Shown: positions 7,628-16,186, numbered from the stretch's first letter. The stretch is 64,000 nucleotides of DNA from Caballeronia calidae (GCF_900044055.2 NZ_FCOX02000004.1:124001-188000), one strand, 5' to 3'. Numbers and translations are program-made. Notes: generated by a model not told the origin, from the sequence alone.

Positions 7628-8047
7628 CTAGAACCGCTTCTGCATGAAATAGCGTGACTGGCCCGCGTGAAAATCGGCGATCTCGCCGAAGGTCTCGTAA
7701 CCGTGGCGCGCATAGAGCGCGCGCGCCGCGGGATTGACCGTGTCGAGCCACGCCGCGCGGCAGCCGCGCTTTCGCGCCTCGGTCTCGGCGGCTTCGAGCG
7801 CGCGCGTACCGAGCCCGGCGCGGCGTGCATCCTCGCGTATCCATAGCCATTTCACGAAGAGCCAGTCCCACGCGGTATAGCCCGCGAGGCCGCCGAGAAA
7901 TTCGTCATCGCGATAAAGCGACACCGCGAGATCGCGCTGATGGCTCGGGCCGAGTTGCGCCCGGTTGAATGCGGCGAGGCCGCCCGCGACGTCATGCTCG
8001 AAGCTCGCGTCGATCCAGTCGGTGACGGCGAGCGTGACGTCGCTCAT
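7628..8047 (-). CDS. GNAT family N-acetyltransferase (139 aa)
   Basis: This is a compact GCN5-related acetyltransferase. The acetyl-CoA pyrophosphate loop reads REDARRAGLGTRALEAAE (R-x-x-G-x-G/A form), followed by WLDTVNPAARALYARHGYE, the usual beta5/alpha4 region. It transfers an acetyl group from acetyl-CoA to an unknown amine. ATG 8047 overlaps the TGA of the upstream solute-binding-like gene (ATGA), so the pair is translationally coupled. A much longer open frame extends upstream but only runs antisense or out of frame through the neighbour. Confidence 0.85.
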   Translation of the reverse strand: MSDVTLAVTDWIDASFEHDVAGGLAAFNRAQLGPSHQRDLAVSLYRDDEFLGGLAGYTAWDWLFVKWLWIREDARRAGLGTRALEAAETEARKRGCRAAWLDTVNPAARALYARHGYETFGEIADFHAGQSRYFMQKRF

Positions 8048-8781
8048 GGCTGCGCGGACGGCGCCACCGACGCGCCCTTGATGCCGTGCCGCGCGAGCGC
8101 GTCCGCGACGAAGCCCGAGCGCTTCACGTCCTCCACGAACTCGCGCAGATAGATCGCGGCTTCGTCGCCGCGGCTCTTCGGCAAGCCCATCGCCTGCTGG
8201 ATCACCATGAAGCGTCCGTCGAGCAGGCGCAATCCGGGCGTGCGCGCCGCATCGGCCTCGAGTTGCTGCTTCACGCCCGCGGCAACTTCGAGCGCGTCGC
8301 GCACGAACGTTTCGACCACCGCCTGCGACGACTCCGCGCGAACGAGCGTCGCATGTTCGATCTCGCGCGTCAGAAAGAGGTCGTATGCGCTGCCCTTGCC
8401 GACCGCGATGCGATTGCCGTCGCGATCGACATCCTCGTTGCGCGTGAGCGGCGATGCATCGCGCACGAGATAGCAGCCTTCGATCAGCACGTAAGCCGCC
8501 GTGAACGCGATGCCCGCGCCACGCAGCGGATCGATCGCGAAGAAGCCGATATCGGCGGCTTCGTTCGTGACGGTTTCGACGGACTTCGCGGCGGTGTCGA
8601 ACGCACTGAACGCGACCGGCACACCGAGCCGTGATGCGAGTTCGCGCGCGAGATCCACCGATACGCCGCCCGGCTCGCCGCTGTCGGTTCGATGCGCGAG
8701 GATCGGATTGCCGAGATTGATCGATGCGCGCAGCGTGCCGGTCGGAGCGAAGGCGTTCAGCAAGGCAGGGGAAAGGGTCAT
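8044..8781 (-). CDS. Extracellular solute-binding protein family 3-like, without a signal peptide
   Basis: The 245 residues have the family 3 periplasmic binding-protein pattern: GGVSVDLARELASRLGVPVAF, then FDTAAKSVETVTNEAADIGF, RGAGIAFTAAYVLIEG and VGKGSAYDLFLTREI. The family normally binds polar amino acids for an ABC importer. The N-terminus from ATG 8781 (MTLSPALLNAFAPTGTLRAS) lacks the charged plus hydrophobic signal sequence expected for export, and an alternative start at 8817 adds none. No permease or ATPase is adjacent. It is coupled to a downstream acetyltransferase, so an intracellular sensing or enzymatic role is possible. Confidence 0.75.
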   Translation of the reverse strand: MTLSPALLNAFAPTGTLRASINLGNPILAHRTDSGEPGGVSVDLARELASRLGVPVAFSAFDTAAKSVETVTNEAADIGFFAIDPLRGAGIAFTAAYVLIEGCYLVRDASPLTRNEDVDRDGNRIAVGKGSAYDLFLTREIEHATLVRAESSQAVVETFVRDALEVAAGVKQQLEADAARTPGLRLLDGRFMVIQQAMGLPKSRGDEAAIYLREFVEDVKRSGFVADALARHGIKGASVAPSAQP

Positions 8782-8870
8782 GGTGTCCGTCGATGAGTGG
8801 AAGGGAAGTGGCGACACGATCGATTCGATGCAGAATACGCGAACCGAAACGGCTCTGCCAAAGGAACGAT

Positions 8871-9380
8871 ATGCAACGCCAACGCATCGACAGCCGTGAA
8901 TTGATCGAGCGCCTGAAGCTCGAGCCGCATCCCGAAGGCGGATTCTTCCGCGAGACGTATCGCGCGGGCGGCAAGGTCACGCGCGAGAAAGAAGGCACAT
9001 TGCGCGCCGCGTCCACCGCGATCTACTTCCTGCTATGCGATGGCGCGCATTCGGCGTGGCATCGCATCCGCTCGGACGAGGTGTGGCATTTCTATGCGGG
9101 CGATCCGCTCGACGTGCACGTGCTCGATGCGAACGGCACGCTCGTTACGCATCGGCTCGGTAACGCGCTCGTGCATCCGGATGCCGTGTTTCAGGCGGTC
9201 GTCGAGGCCGGCGACTGGTTCGCCGCCGTCTGTCGCGATGAACGGGGCGCGGCGCTCGTCGGCTGCACGGTCGCGCCGGGCTTCGAGTTCAGCGAGTTCG
9301 AGCTGGCCGCACCGGGCGCGCTCGAAGCGCGCTATCCGCAGCATCGCGAGCTGATCGCGCGGCTCGGGCCCAAACCATGA
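8871..9380 (+). CDS. DUF985 cupin-fold protein
   Basis: The protein has 169 residues with the DUF985 signature near the N-terminus (KLEPHPEGGFFRETYR), the central AWHRIRSDEVWHFYAG, and VAPGFEFSEFELA near the C-terminus. The family is a small single-domain cupin with a probable metal or sugar-like ligand pocket and unknown chemistry. AAGGAACG lies just upstream of ATG 8871, which decides against the longer frame. It is transcribed toward the IclR gene, 61 bases away. The two may be linked but no clear shared function is visible. Confidence 0.85.
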   Translation: MQRQRIDSRELIERLKLEPHPEGGFFRETYRAGGKVTREKEGTLRAASTAIYFLLCDGAHSAWHRIRSDEVWHFYAGDPLDVHVLDANGTLVTHRLGNALVHPDAVFQAVVEAGDWFAAVCRDERGAALVGCTVAPGFEFSEFELAAPGALEARYPQHRELIARLGPKP

Positions 9381-9441
9381 CGAGACGAGCGCAAGTGCGG
9401 TTATCATCGCGCGCATCATCGACAACGACACAGGGACAGGC

Positions 9442-10224
9442 ATGAGCGGAGTGCGCCGCGGGATTCAATCGATCGAAGTAGGTGGGGCGCTCCTGCGCGC
9501 GCTCGTGGATCATGGCGGCCCGATGCTGCTCGGCGATCTCGCGAAGAAGGCGGGCATGCCGTCGGCGAAGGCGCATCCCTATCTCGTGTCATACGGCAAT
9601 CTCGGCCTCATTCAGCAGGATGCCGCGACGGGCCGCTACGAGCTCGGGCCGTTCGCCTTGCAGATGGGGCTGATCAGCTTGCAGCGCGTCGATCCGGTGC
9701 GCCTCGCCATCGCGGAAGTGGCGAACATGACGCCGCGCATCGAGCATACGGTCGCGCTAGCGAGCGCGGGCAGCTATGGCCCGACGATCGTTCACATTCA
9801 ACAGGCGAGCGTGCCCATCCACGTGACGATGCGCACGGGCACGGTGATGTCCCTGCTGCAGACCGCGACGGGCCGCGCATTCGCCGCGTATCTGCCGCCG
9901 ATGACGGTCGATGCCCTCGTCGCGATCGAGCGTGCGGGCGCGTTGCAGATCGGCGCGCAGCGTCGCGATTACACGCGCGGGCAGATCGACGCGATGCTCA
10001 CCGAAGTGCGCGAGCAAGGCATCGCGCGCGCCATCGACGAACCCGTCGCCGGCATCAGCGCGATGAGCGCGCCCGTGTTCGACCATTCGCGCAATATCGT
10101 GCTCGCGATCACGGCGATCGGGCCGAGCGGCTCGTTCGATGGCGCGTGGAATGGCGACATCGCGAAGGCGCTGCACGACTGCGCGCAACGCGTGTCGAAG
10201 ATGCTCGGCTTCGTCGCCGTCTGA
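9442..10224 (+). CDS. IclR family transcriptional regulator
   Basis: The protein has 260 residues: a winged HTH at about 8-70 (SIEVGGALLRALVDHGGPMLL, then LAKKAGMPSAKAHPYLVS) and the IclR effector domain at 80-255 (TGRAFAAYL, GIARAIDEPVAGISAMSAPVFDHS). IclR proteins control catabolic genes according to an aromatic or organic-acid ligand. It lies directly upstream and on the same strand as the MhaA/MhaB-like hydroxylase genes, so it is the obvious candidate regulator. The 259-base gap between them would hold the operator. Confidence 0.9.
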   Translation: MSGVRRGIQSIEVGGALLRALVDHGGPMLLGDLAKKAGMPSAKAHPYLVSYGNLGLIQQDAATGRYELGPFALQMGLISLQRVDPVRLAIAEVANMTPRIEHTVALASAGSYGPTIVHIQQASVPIHVTMRTGTVMSLLQTATGRAFAAYLPPMTVDALVAIERAGALQIGAQRRDYTRGQIDAMLTEVREQGIARAIDEPVAGISAMSAPVFDHSRNIVLAITAIGPSGSFDGAWNGDIAKALHDCAQRVSKMLGFVAV

Positions 10225-10311
10225 TTCACGCCTGGCGGTCGAGTTGGCCGCCAGCGCTTCCCAGCGATATTTTCGCTTTCACACGTTCCATCTCCTAATG
10301 TTCATATAGAA

Positions 10312-10338
10312 GTCGCGGCGGTCCTGCCGCGGCTTTTC
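10312..10338 (+). terminator. Possible terminator in the iclR-mhaA interval
   Basis: GTCGCGGC pairs with GCCGCGGC (one G-T pair) around GGTCCT and is followed by TTTT. It lies about 90 bases after the iclR stop. Further on, TTGTACAA at 10386-10393 is a perfect 8-base palindrome within an AT-richer promoter-like stretch before the hydroxylase gene. I see no gene in 10225-10483. Confidence 0.4.
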
Positions 10339-10483
10339 CCTGCGCGCTCGTACGGGTAAACGCAGATTCAACAATATAAAACGACTTGTACAATGATGAA
10401 CAACTAACCGAGAGCGAAGCGATTCGCGCCTGAGCCGAACGCGTCTTGCGAAGACGAAAAGGCTCGACGATGGAGACGATCGA

Positions 10484-12163
10484 ATGTCCGTGAATTACGC
10501 CAACCTGCGTTTCGAGTACGAGCGCGCGCCCGATCACGACGCGCCCGCGTCATCGCCTTATCCTGTGGCCGTGATCGGCGCGGGGCCGGTGGGCCTCGCG
10601 ACGGCCATCGACCTCGCGCAGCAGGGCGTGCGTACCGTGCTGCTCGACAACGACGACACCGTGTCCACGGGGTCGCGCGCCATCTGCTTCGCGAAGCGCA
10701 CGCTCGAGATTTTCGATCGCCTCGGCTGCGGCGAAAGGATGATGGAAAAGGGCGTGAGCTGGAACGTCGGCAAGGTGTTTCTGCAGGACGACCTCGTCTA
10801 CACGTTCAATCTTCTGCCGGAAACGGGTCATTCGCGTCCCGCGTTCATCAACTTGCAGCAGTACTACGTCGAAGGCTTTCTGGCCGAGCGCGCGATGCAG
10901 CTGGAGCATCTGCAATTGCGCTGGAAGAGCAATGTGGCCGGCGTGACGCAGCATGATGACCACGTCGAATTGCAGGTCGAAACGCCCGACGGCGTGTATC
11001 CGCTCAAGGCGCAATACGTCGTGGCCGCCGATGGCTCGCGCAGCGCGATGCGCAAGCTGCTCGGTCTCGATAGCCACGGGCGCACGTTCAAGGACCGCTT
11101 CCTGATCGCCGATGTGAAGATGAAGGCGCCGTTCCCTACCGAACGCTGGTTCTGGTTCGATCCGCCGTTTCATCGCAACCAGTCGGTGCTGCTGCATCGT
11201 CAGCCGGACGATGTATGGCGCATCGATTTTCAGCTCGGCTGGGACGCGGACCCCGTCGCAGAGAAGGAGCCCGAGCGCGTGATTCCGCGCGTGAAGGCGC
11301 TGCTTGGCGAAGACGCCGAGTTCGAACTGGAATGGGTGAGCGTCTATACGTTCTCGTGCCTGCGCATGGATGATTTCAGACATGGCCGCGTCATCTTCGC
11401 GGGCGATTCCGCACATGGCGTGTCGCCGTTCGGCGCGCGCGGCGCGAACAGCGGCGTTCAGGATGCGGACAATCTCGCATGGAAGCTGAAGCTCGTCGTG
11501 AACGGCGATGCGCCGCAGACGCTGCTCGATACCTACGCGTCCGAACGCGAATACGCCGCCGATGAAAACATCCTCAACTCGACGCGCGCCACGGACTTCA
11601 TCACGCCGAAGAGCCCTGTTTCACGCCTCTTTCGCGACGCGACCCTCAAGCTCGCGAAGGACTGCCCGTTCGCGCGGCGCATGGCGAACAGCGGACGGCT
11701 TTCGGTGCCGGCCGTGCTGCGCGATTCGACGCTCAACACACCGGACGCCGCTGACGATAGCTTCAATGGCGCGATGATTCCCGGTGCGCCTTGCGTGGAT
11801 GCGCCGGTGCGCGTGGACGACCGCGACGCATGGCTCCTGCCGCAGACGCACGGCGGCGCGTTCACGGGCATTTATTTCTGCGGACTGGGTCACGGTCCCG
11901 ACGCGTGCGCGCAAAGCCTCGCGACCTTGTCGAACGCGCCGCTTCCGGTGCGCGCGCTGATCGTCGTGCCAAAAGGGATGACCTGCAAGGTGCCGGGCGT
12001 GACCGTGGTGGAAGATGTCGAAGGCATGGTCGCGCATCGCTTCGATGCACGGCCGGGCACGTTCTATCTGCTGCGTCCCGATCAACACGTGTGCGCGCGC
12101 TGGCGCGCCTTCGATGCCGCATCGGTCACGGCCGCGGTCAAGCGTGCAACCTGCAACGGATGA
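10484..12163 (+). CDS. FAD-dependent aromatic hydroxylase, MhaA-like (putative 3-hydroxyphenylacetate 6-hydroxylase)
   Basis: This 559-residue single-component-type flavin monooxygenase has an N-terminal dinucleotide fold (VAVIGAGPVGLATAIDLAQQG, residues about 27-47), the mid-chain YVVAADGSRSAMRKLLGL, and the FAD-binding GRVIFAGDSAHGVSPFGARG. It is followed, with overlapping stop and start, by a 70-residue DUF2783 protein. A large flavoprotein plus a tiny coupling protein is the arrangement of MhaA-MhaB in Pseudomonas putida U, which converts 3-hydroxyphenylacetate to homogentisate using NADH. The substrate here is inferred from that arrangement. MhpA-type hydroxyphenylpropionate hydroxylases are related alternatives. 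No homogentisate dioxygenase is in the window. GGAG lies eight bases before ATG. Confidence 0.75.
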   Translation: MSVNYANLRFEYERAPDHDAPASSPYPVAVIGAGPVGLATAIDLAQQGVRTVLLDNDDTVSTGSRAICFAKRTLEIFDRLGCGERMMEKGVSWNVGKVFLQDDLVYTFNLLPETGHSRPAFINLQQYYVEGFLAERAMQLEHLQLRWKSNVAGVTQHDDHVELQVETPDGVYPLKAQYVVAADGSRSAMRKLLGLDSHGRTFKDRFLIADVKMKAPFPTERWFWFDPPFHRNQSVLLHRQPDDVWRIDFQLGWDADPVAEKEPERVIPRVKALLGEDAEFELEWVSVYTFSCLRMDDFRHGRVIFAGDSAHGVSPFGARGANSGVQDADNLAWKLKLVVNGDAPQTLLDTYASEREYAADENILNSTRATDFITPKSPVSRLFRDATLKLAKDCPFARRMANSGRLSVPAVLRDSTLNTPDAADDSFNGAMIPGAPCVDAPVRVDDRDAWLLPQTHGGAFTGIYFCGLGHGPDACAQSLATLSNAPLPVRALIVVPKGMTCKVPGVTVVEDVEGMVAHRFDARPGTFYLLRPDQHVCARWRAFDAASVTAAVKRATCNG

Positions 12164-12372
12164 TGAATCGTATGAAGCTCAATCTCGAACTGAATATCGC
12201 GGACCACGATGCGTTCTACGAGCGCCTCATCGACACGCACAACGGACTCTCCGACGAGGAGAGCCAGTTGCTCAACGCGAAGCTGATCCTGCTGCTTGCG
12301 AATCACATCGGCGATAACGATGTGCTGAAAGAAGCATTGGCGATGGCGCGTCACGGTCTCGCCGCGAGTTAA
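12160..12372 (+). CDS. DUF2783 small protein, MhaB-like coupling partner
   Basis: A small, highly helical acidic protein of about 66-70 residues containing FYERLIDTHNGLSDEESQLL and LLANHIGDNDVLKEAL. Its start overlaps the stop of the flavin hydroxylase (ATGATGA; ATG 12160, 12163 or 12172 are possible), so it is translationally coupled to it. Small coupling proteins of this size accompany the MhaA hydroxylase and keep NADH oxidation tied to hydroxylation. That role is inferred here from size and position. It ends 4 bases into the convergent mobB gene. Confidence 0.75.
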   Translation: MMNRMKLNLELNIADHDAFYERLIDTHNGLSDEESQLLNAKLILLLANHIGDNDVLKEALAMARHGLAAS

Positions 12373-12893
12373 TCCTTCAACACGATGCCCACGCGCTCGC
12401 AGATGAACGCGCCGATGCCCGCGATATCGTCGAGCGCGAGCAAGGGCAGCGCCGATTCGATCGCGGCGGGCTCATCGGTTGCGATTGCAACTATCTCCAC
12501 GTCGGTCCTGTAGAGCGGATCGCGGCCCGCCGAGGGCCGCACGACTTCCAGACGCGGCATCGGCTCGCGCGCGAATCCTTCGACGATCACGAGGTCCGCT
12601 TGCGACAGCCGCGCGGCGAGCTCGGCGAGCGGCGGCTCCGCGTCGCCGTTCAACTCGCGCACGATCGCATACCGGTAAGGCGATGTGATCAGCACTTCCC
12701 CCGCGCCCGCGCGACGAAAGCGCGCGCTGTCCTTGCCCGGCGGCTCGAGCTCGATCGAGTGATGACTATGCTTGATGACGTTGACCGTGAGGCCGCGTGC
12801 GCGCAGCCATGGCAACAGCGCTTCGATCAGTGTGGTCTTGCCCTGGCCCGAGCGGCCCGAGATGCCGAAGAGCGGCGGATGACGCGAATTCAT
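12369..12893 (-). CDS. mobB: Molybdopterin-guanine dinucleotide biosynthesis adaptor MobB
   Basis: The protein has 174 residues and begins with a P-loop (GISGRSGQGKTTLIEALLPWL). VNVIKHSHHSIE and PGKDSARFRRAGAGEVLI follow, the standard MobB blocks, then LVIVEGFAREPMPRLEV. MobB is a GTPase that assists MobA in attaching GMP to molybdopterin for DMSO-reductase-family enzymes. It is convergent with the DUF2783 gene, overlapping it by four bases, and divergent from nrdJ. No other molybdenum gene is nearby. Confidence 0.92.
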   Translation of the reverse strand: MNSRHPPLFGISGRSGQGKTTLIEALLPWLRARGLTVNVIKHSHHSIELEPPGKDSARFRRAGAGEVLITSPYRYAIVRELNGDAEPPLAELAARLSQADLVIVEGFAREPMPRLEVVRPSAGRDPLYRTDVEIVAIATDEPAAIESALPLLALDDIAGIGAFICERVGIVLKD

Positions 12894-13065
12894 GCGATTG
12901 GTCGGCTGATTGTTTTGGTTTCGATCAGACGAGTTTAACGGCTCGATGGCGAGGCGGGAGAAATCGCGCTATCGTCGGGCATTGCCTTTGCGGCAGATCA
13001 CGCCAGCGCGCGCCACAGGTTTCAGACCCTATCGCGTGCCGCCCCAAGCGTTCAAAGGATCCGAC

Positions 13066-15588
13066 ATGGCCGAAGACAATCCCAGCACCGCTCTCGCACC
13101 GCAGCAGTTCTCCATCGACGTGATGCTCGAAAAATATGCCAAGGGGGACGAGTCGCGCGTCGAGGATATCTATCGCCGCGTGGCGCGCGGTGTCGCGCAA
13201 GCCGAGCCGAAAGAGGCGCGCGCGAAGATCGAAGCGGAGTTCGTCGATAACTTCAAGCGCGGCGCGCTCGGCGCGGGGCGCATCATGAGCGCGGCTGGCG
13301 CGGGCATCGACGCGACGCTCATCAACTGCTTCGTGCAGCCCGTGGGCGATGCCATACAGAGCGTCGATAGCAACGGGCTGCCGGGCATCTATGTCGCGCT
13401 GTTGCAAGCGGCCGAGACGATGCGTCGCGGCGGCGGCGTGGGCTATAACTTTTCCGCGATCCGTCCGCGCGGCGCGCGTGTTCATTCGACGGGATCGGCA
13501 GCATCCGGTCCATGCAGCTACATGGACGTATTCGATGCGTCGTGCCGCACCGTGGAAAGCGCGGGCGCGCGGCGCGGCGCGCAGATGGGCATTCTCGATT
13601 GCACGCATCCCGACCTGCTCGAATTCATCGCGGCAAAACATACGAAAGGGCGCTGGAACAATTTCAATGTATCGGTTGCGGTGAGCGACGAGTTCATGCA
13701 GGCCGTCGCGGACGATTCCATATGGCAGCTCGTGCACAAGGCCGAGCCATCGCCCGCGCAACGCGCCGCCGAAGACATGCATCAGCGCGATGACGGCCTG
13801 TGGGTCTATCGCGAAGTGCGCGCGCGCGAAGTATGGAACACGATCATGCGCTCGACCTACGATGTCGCGGAGCCGGGCGTCGTGTTCATGTCGCGCATGA
13901 ACGACGACAACAACCTGCGCGCGGTCGAAGCGATCCGCGCGACCAATCCTTGCGGCGAACAGCCGCTACCCGCATACGGATGCTGCAATCTCGGCCCGCT
14001 CAATCTCACGCGCTTCGTGCGCGATCCTTTCGCGCAGATGCGCGGCGGCGTGCCTTCCTTCGATTGGGACGGTTTCGCGCGCACGACGCGCACACAAGTG
14101 CGCTTTCTCGACGACGTGCTCGACGTCACGCTCTGGCCGCTCGACGAACAGGCGCGCGAAGCGGCGGCGAAGCGTCGTATCGGTGTGGGCTTCACGGGGC
14201 TCGGCGATACGCTCGTGATGCTCGGCTTGCGCTACGACGCGCAGGAAGGGCGCGACTTCGCCACGCGCGTCGCGCGGTCGATGCGCGATGAAGCGTATCG
14301 CGCATCGGTCGAGCTCGCGAAAGAACGCGGCAAGTTTCCGCTCTTCGATGCGAAGCGTTATCTGGAGGAGGGCACGTTCGCATCGCGCCTGCCGGACGAC
14401 ATCAAGAGCGCGATCCGCGAGCATGGCATTCGCAACAGCCATCTCTTGTCCATCGCGCCGACGGGTACCGTGAGCCTCGCGTTCGCGGACAATGCATCGA
14501 ATGGCATCGAGCCCGCATTCTCATGGACCTATCAGCGCACGAAGCGCATGGCTGACGGTTCGCGCCAGACCTTCGCCGTCGAGGATCACGCATACCGGCT
14601 CTATCGCGAGATGGGCGGCGACGTGAACGCGCTGCCTGAGTACTTCGTGAGCGCGCTCGAAATGTCCGCGCACGATCACATGGAGATGATGGCGGCGGTG
14701 CAGCCATTCGTCGATACATCGATCTCGAAGACCGTGAACGTGCCCGCCGATTATCCGTTCGACAAGTTTCAGGACCTCTATTTCGAAGCGTGGCGGCGCG
14801 GGCTCAAAGGGCTCGCGACGTATCGGCCGAACGAGACATTGGGCGCGGTGCTCTCCGTCACGCCCGCCGAGACGCCCAGCGATTCGCCCGATCCCGACTT
14901 CGATCTCGATCCTTTACGCATCGCGATCGACCATCGGCCGAAAGGGCAGTTGCCGGCGATCATTGAGAAGGTCGAGTATCTGACGCAGGCCGGGAAGAAG
15001 TCGCTGTATCTCGCGGTGTCGTTCATCGAGGTGACGGGGCGCCTCGCGGGCGAGGACGTAACTATCGAGCGGCCCATCGAGTTCTTCATTCCCACGGGGC
15101 AACGCGACGAATCGCAGCAATGGATCACGGCGACGATGCGCTCGCTGTCGCTGGCCGCGCGCGGCGGTTTCGCGGCGCGCACGCTGCAGGACATGCGCAA
15201 GGTGTCGTGGGATCGCGGGCAGGTGCGTCTCGGTGATGTCGAACGTCTCGACGGTCATCGCAGTCCGCGCTGGCACGACTCGGAAGTCGCCGCGCTAGCG
15301 TATGCGATCCAGCAGATTCTTCATCGTCGCGGCTTTCTCGATGCAGAAGGAAATCAGGTGCCGTCTCGCGTGCTTGCGCACAAGCGCGCCGATCACGCGG
15401 CGCGTGCGGTAGCTGCAGCTGACGAGCGCGAAGAGGTAACCGAGAGTATCGCGCAGGGCGAAATCGATCCGCATAGCCTTCCCCAGATGCACGGCCGTAA
15501 ATGCGCGACGTGCGGTGCGAACGCGGTGATCCGCAAGGACGGGTGCGACTTCTGCACGGCTTGCGGCGAAATCGGCGCGTGCGGTTGA
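13066..15588 (+). CDS. nrdJ: Adenosylcobalamin-dependent (class II) ribonucleoside-diphosphate reductase
   Basis: This 840-residue enzyme reduces ribonucleotides to deoxyribonucleotides using a radical generated from coenzyme B12, so it works with or without oxygen. Visible features: the Cys-rich active-site block NPCGEQPLPAYGCCNLGPL at about 294-312, SIAPTGTVSLAFADNASNGIEP, and the C-terminal redox and zinc-like cysteines CATCGA, CDFCTACGE and ACG. ATG 13066 is chosen for the AAAGGAT site and because upstream residues (from 12910) are not NrdJ-like. It stands alone, followed by a strong terminator. Its cofactor demand links it to the cobalamin cluster at 29.6-49 kb. Confidence 0.95.
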   Translation: MAEDNPSTALAPQQFSIDVMLEKYAKGDESRVEDIYRRVARGVAQAEPKEARAKIEAEFVDNFKRGALGAGRIMSAAGAGIDATLINCFVQPVGDAIQSVDSNGLPGIYVALLQAAETMRRGGGVGYNFSAIRPRGARVHSTGSAASGPCSYMDVFDASCRTVESAGARRGAQMGILDCTHPDLLEFIAAKHTKGRWNNFNVSVAVSDEFMQAVADDSIWQLVHKAEPSPAQRAAEDMHQRDDGLWVYREVRAREVWNTIMRSTYDVAEPGVVFMSRMNDDNNLRAVEAIRATNPCGEQPLPAYGCCNLGPLNLTRFVRDPFAQMRGGVPSFDWDGFARTTRTQVRFLDDVLDVTLWPLDEQAREAAAKRRIGVGFTGLGDTLVMLGLRYDAQEGRDFATRVARSMRDEAYRASVELAKERGKFPLFDAKRYLEEGTFASRLPDDIKSAIREHGIRNSHLLSIAPTGTVSLAFADNASNGIEPAFSWTYQRTKRMADGSRQTFAVEDHAYRLYREMGGDVNALPEYFVSALEMSAHDHMEMMAAVQPFVDTSISKTVNVPADYPFDKFQDLYFEAWRRGLKGLATYRPNETLGAVLSVTPAETPSDSPDPDFDLDPLRIAIDHRPKGQLPAIIEKVEYLTQAGKKSLYLAVSFIEVTGRLAGEDVTIERPIEFFIPTGQRDESQQWITATMRSLSLAARGGFAARTLQDMRKVSWDRGQVRLGDVERLDGHRSPRWHDSEVAALAYAIQQILHRRGFLDAEGNQVPSRVLAHKRADHAARAVAAADEREEVTESIAQGEIDPHSLPQMHGRKCATCGANAVIRKDGCDFCTACGEIGACG

Positions 15589-15597
15589 GTTGAAAAA

Positions 15598-15626
15598 AAG
15601 GCGCGGATATCGATCCGCGCCTTCTT
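15598..15626. terminator. Terminator between nrdJ and the 49-aa gene
   Basis: AAGGCGCGGAT pairs perfectly with ATCCGCGCCTT around a four-base loop. A-rich sequence precedes it and CTT-rich sequence follows, so it can serve both the plus-strand nrdJ and the minus-strand 49-aa gene, which ends five bases later. Confidence 0.8.
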
Positions 15627-15630
15627 ACGC

Positions 15631-15780
15631 TCAATGTGAGCGTTCGGCAGTCTCTTGCTTCGCGTCTTGCGCACGAGCCGGCGCATGTGCCGCGTGCTGC
15701 ACGAAAGGACGCCACACCGGCGTCACGAACGGAAGTTCATCGAGAAGCGAGAACTGATCGAGGGAAGTGTTTTCTGACAT
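15631..15780 (-). CDS. Small hypothetical protein (49 aa)
   Basis: This short ORF was read directly from the minus strand: MSENTSLDQFSLLDELPFV, followed by TPVWRPFVQHAAHAPARAQ and an acidic/basic tail ending AERSH. AAGAGG lies five bases before ATG 15780 and a strong terminator follows the TGA at once, so it has a complete gene layout. It has no membrane segment and no known domain. The N-terminal half is hydrophobic/acidic and could form a short amphipathic helix; the C-terminal half is Ala-rich. It is 34 bases downstream of the DUF4148 gene on the same strand and may be cotranscribed with it. Confidence 0.62.
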   Translation of the reverse strand: MSENTSLDQFSLLDELPFVTPVWRPFVQHAAHAPARAQDAKQETAERSH

Positions 15781-15814
15781 GATGACCTCTTGAATCTTCT
15801 TCGACGACGCGTTC

Positions 15815-16186
15815 TCAGCGCGCCGTCACATTGCCTTGCATCGCGGAGCCATTGGCATACTCGACGATCTCACGATTGCGCGCTTCAGCTTGCTCCGCAT
15901 CGCGTGCGCGTTGCTCGCTCTGTGCGGCGACGGCATCGCCCCACATGCTGCGCTCCGGATACGTGTTGCGATTCAACGCAGGCAGCGAACCGTTCGAATA
16001 CGCGGCGACGAGTTCGGCACGCACTTGCGCGCGCGTCTTCGGCGTATCGGTCGCACTCGCTTGTGTTTGCGTCTGAACCTGATATGTGCCCGCGCGGCCG
16101 ATGCCCTGACCACCCTCCGCGAACGCGGTGGTCGCGACGACGGCGGAGATGGCGGCGAGAGAGAACCCCGTGATGAGCTGTTTCAT
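15815..16186 (-). CDS. DUF4148 periplasmic protein
   Basis: From ATG 16186 (AAAGGAGT seven bases upstream) the 123-residue product has a clear signal peptide, MKQLITGFSLAAISAVVATTAFAEG, given here only as MKQLITGF...TTAFAE, with cleavage after AFA. The mature part contains KTRAQVRAELVAAYSNGSLP and Gln/Ala-rich sequence, the pattern of DUF4148, a small secreted family abundant in Burkholderia and relatives. Function is unknown; it probably resides in the periplasm. The longer in-frame start at 16252 would bury the signal peptide and is rejected. Confidence 0.85.
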   Translation of the reverse strand: MKQLITGFSLAAISAVVATTAFAEGGQGIGRAGTYQVQTQTQASATDTPKTRAQVRAELVAAYSNGSLPALNRNTYPERSMWGDAVAAQSEQRARDAEQAEARNREIVEYANGSAMQGNVTAR

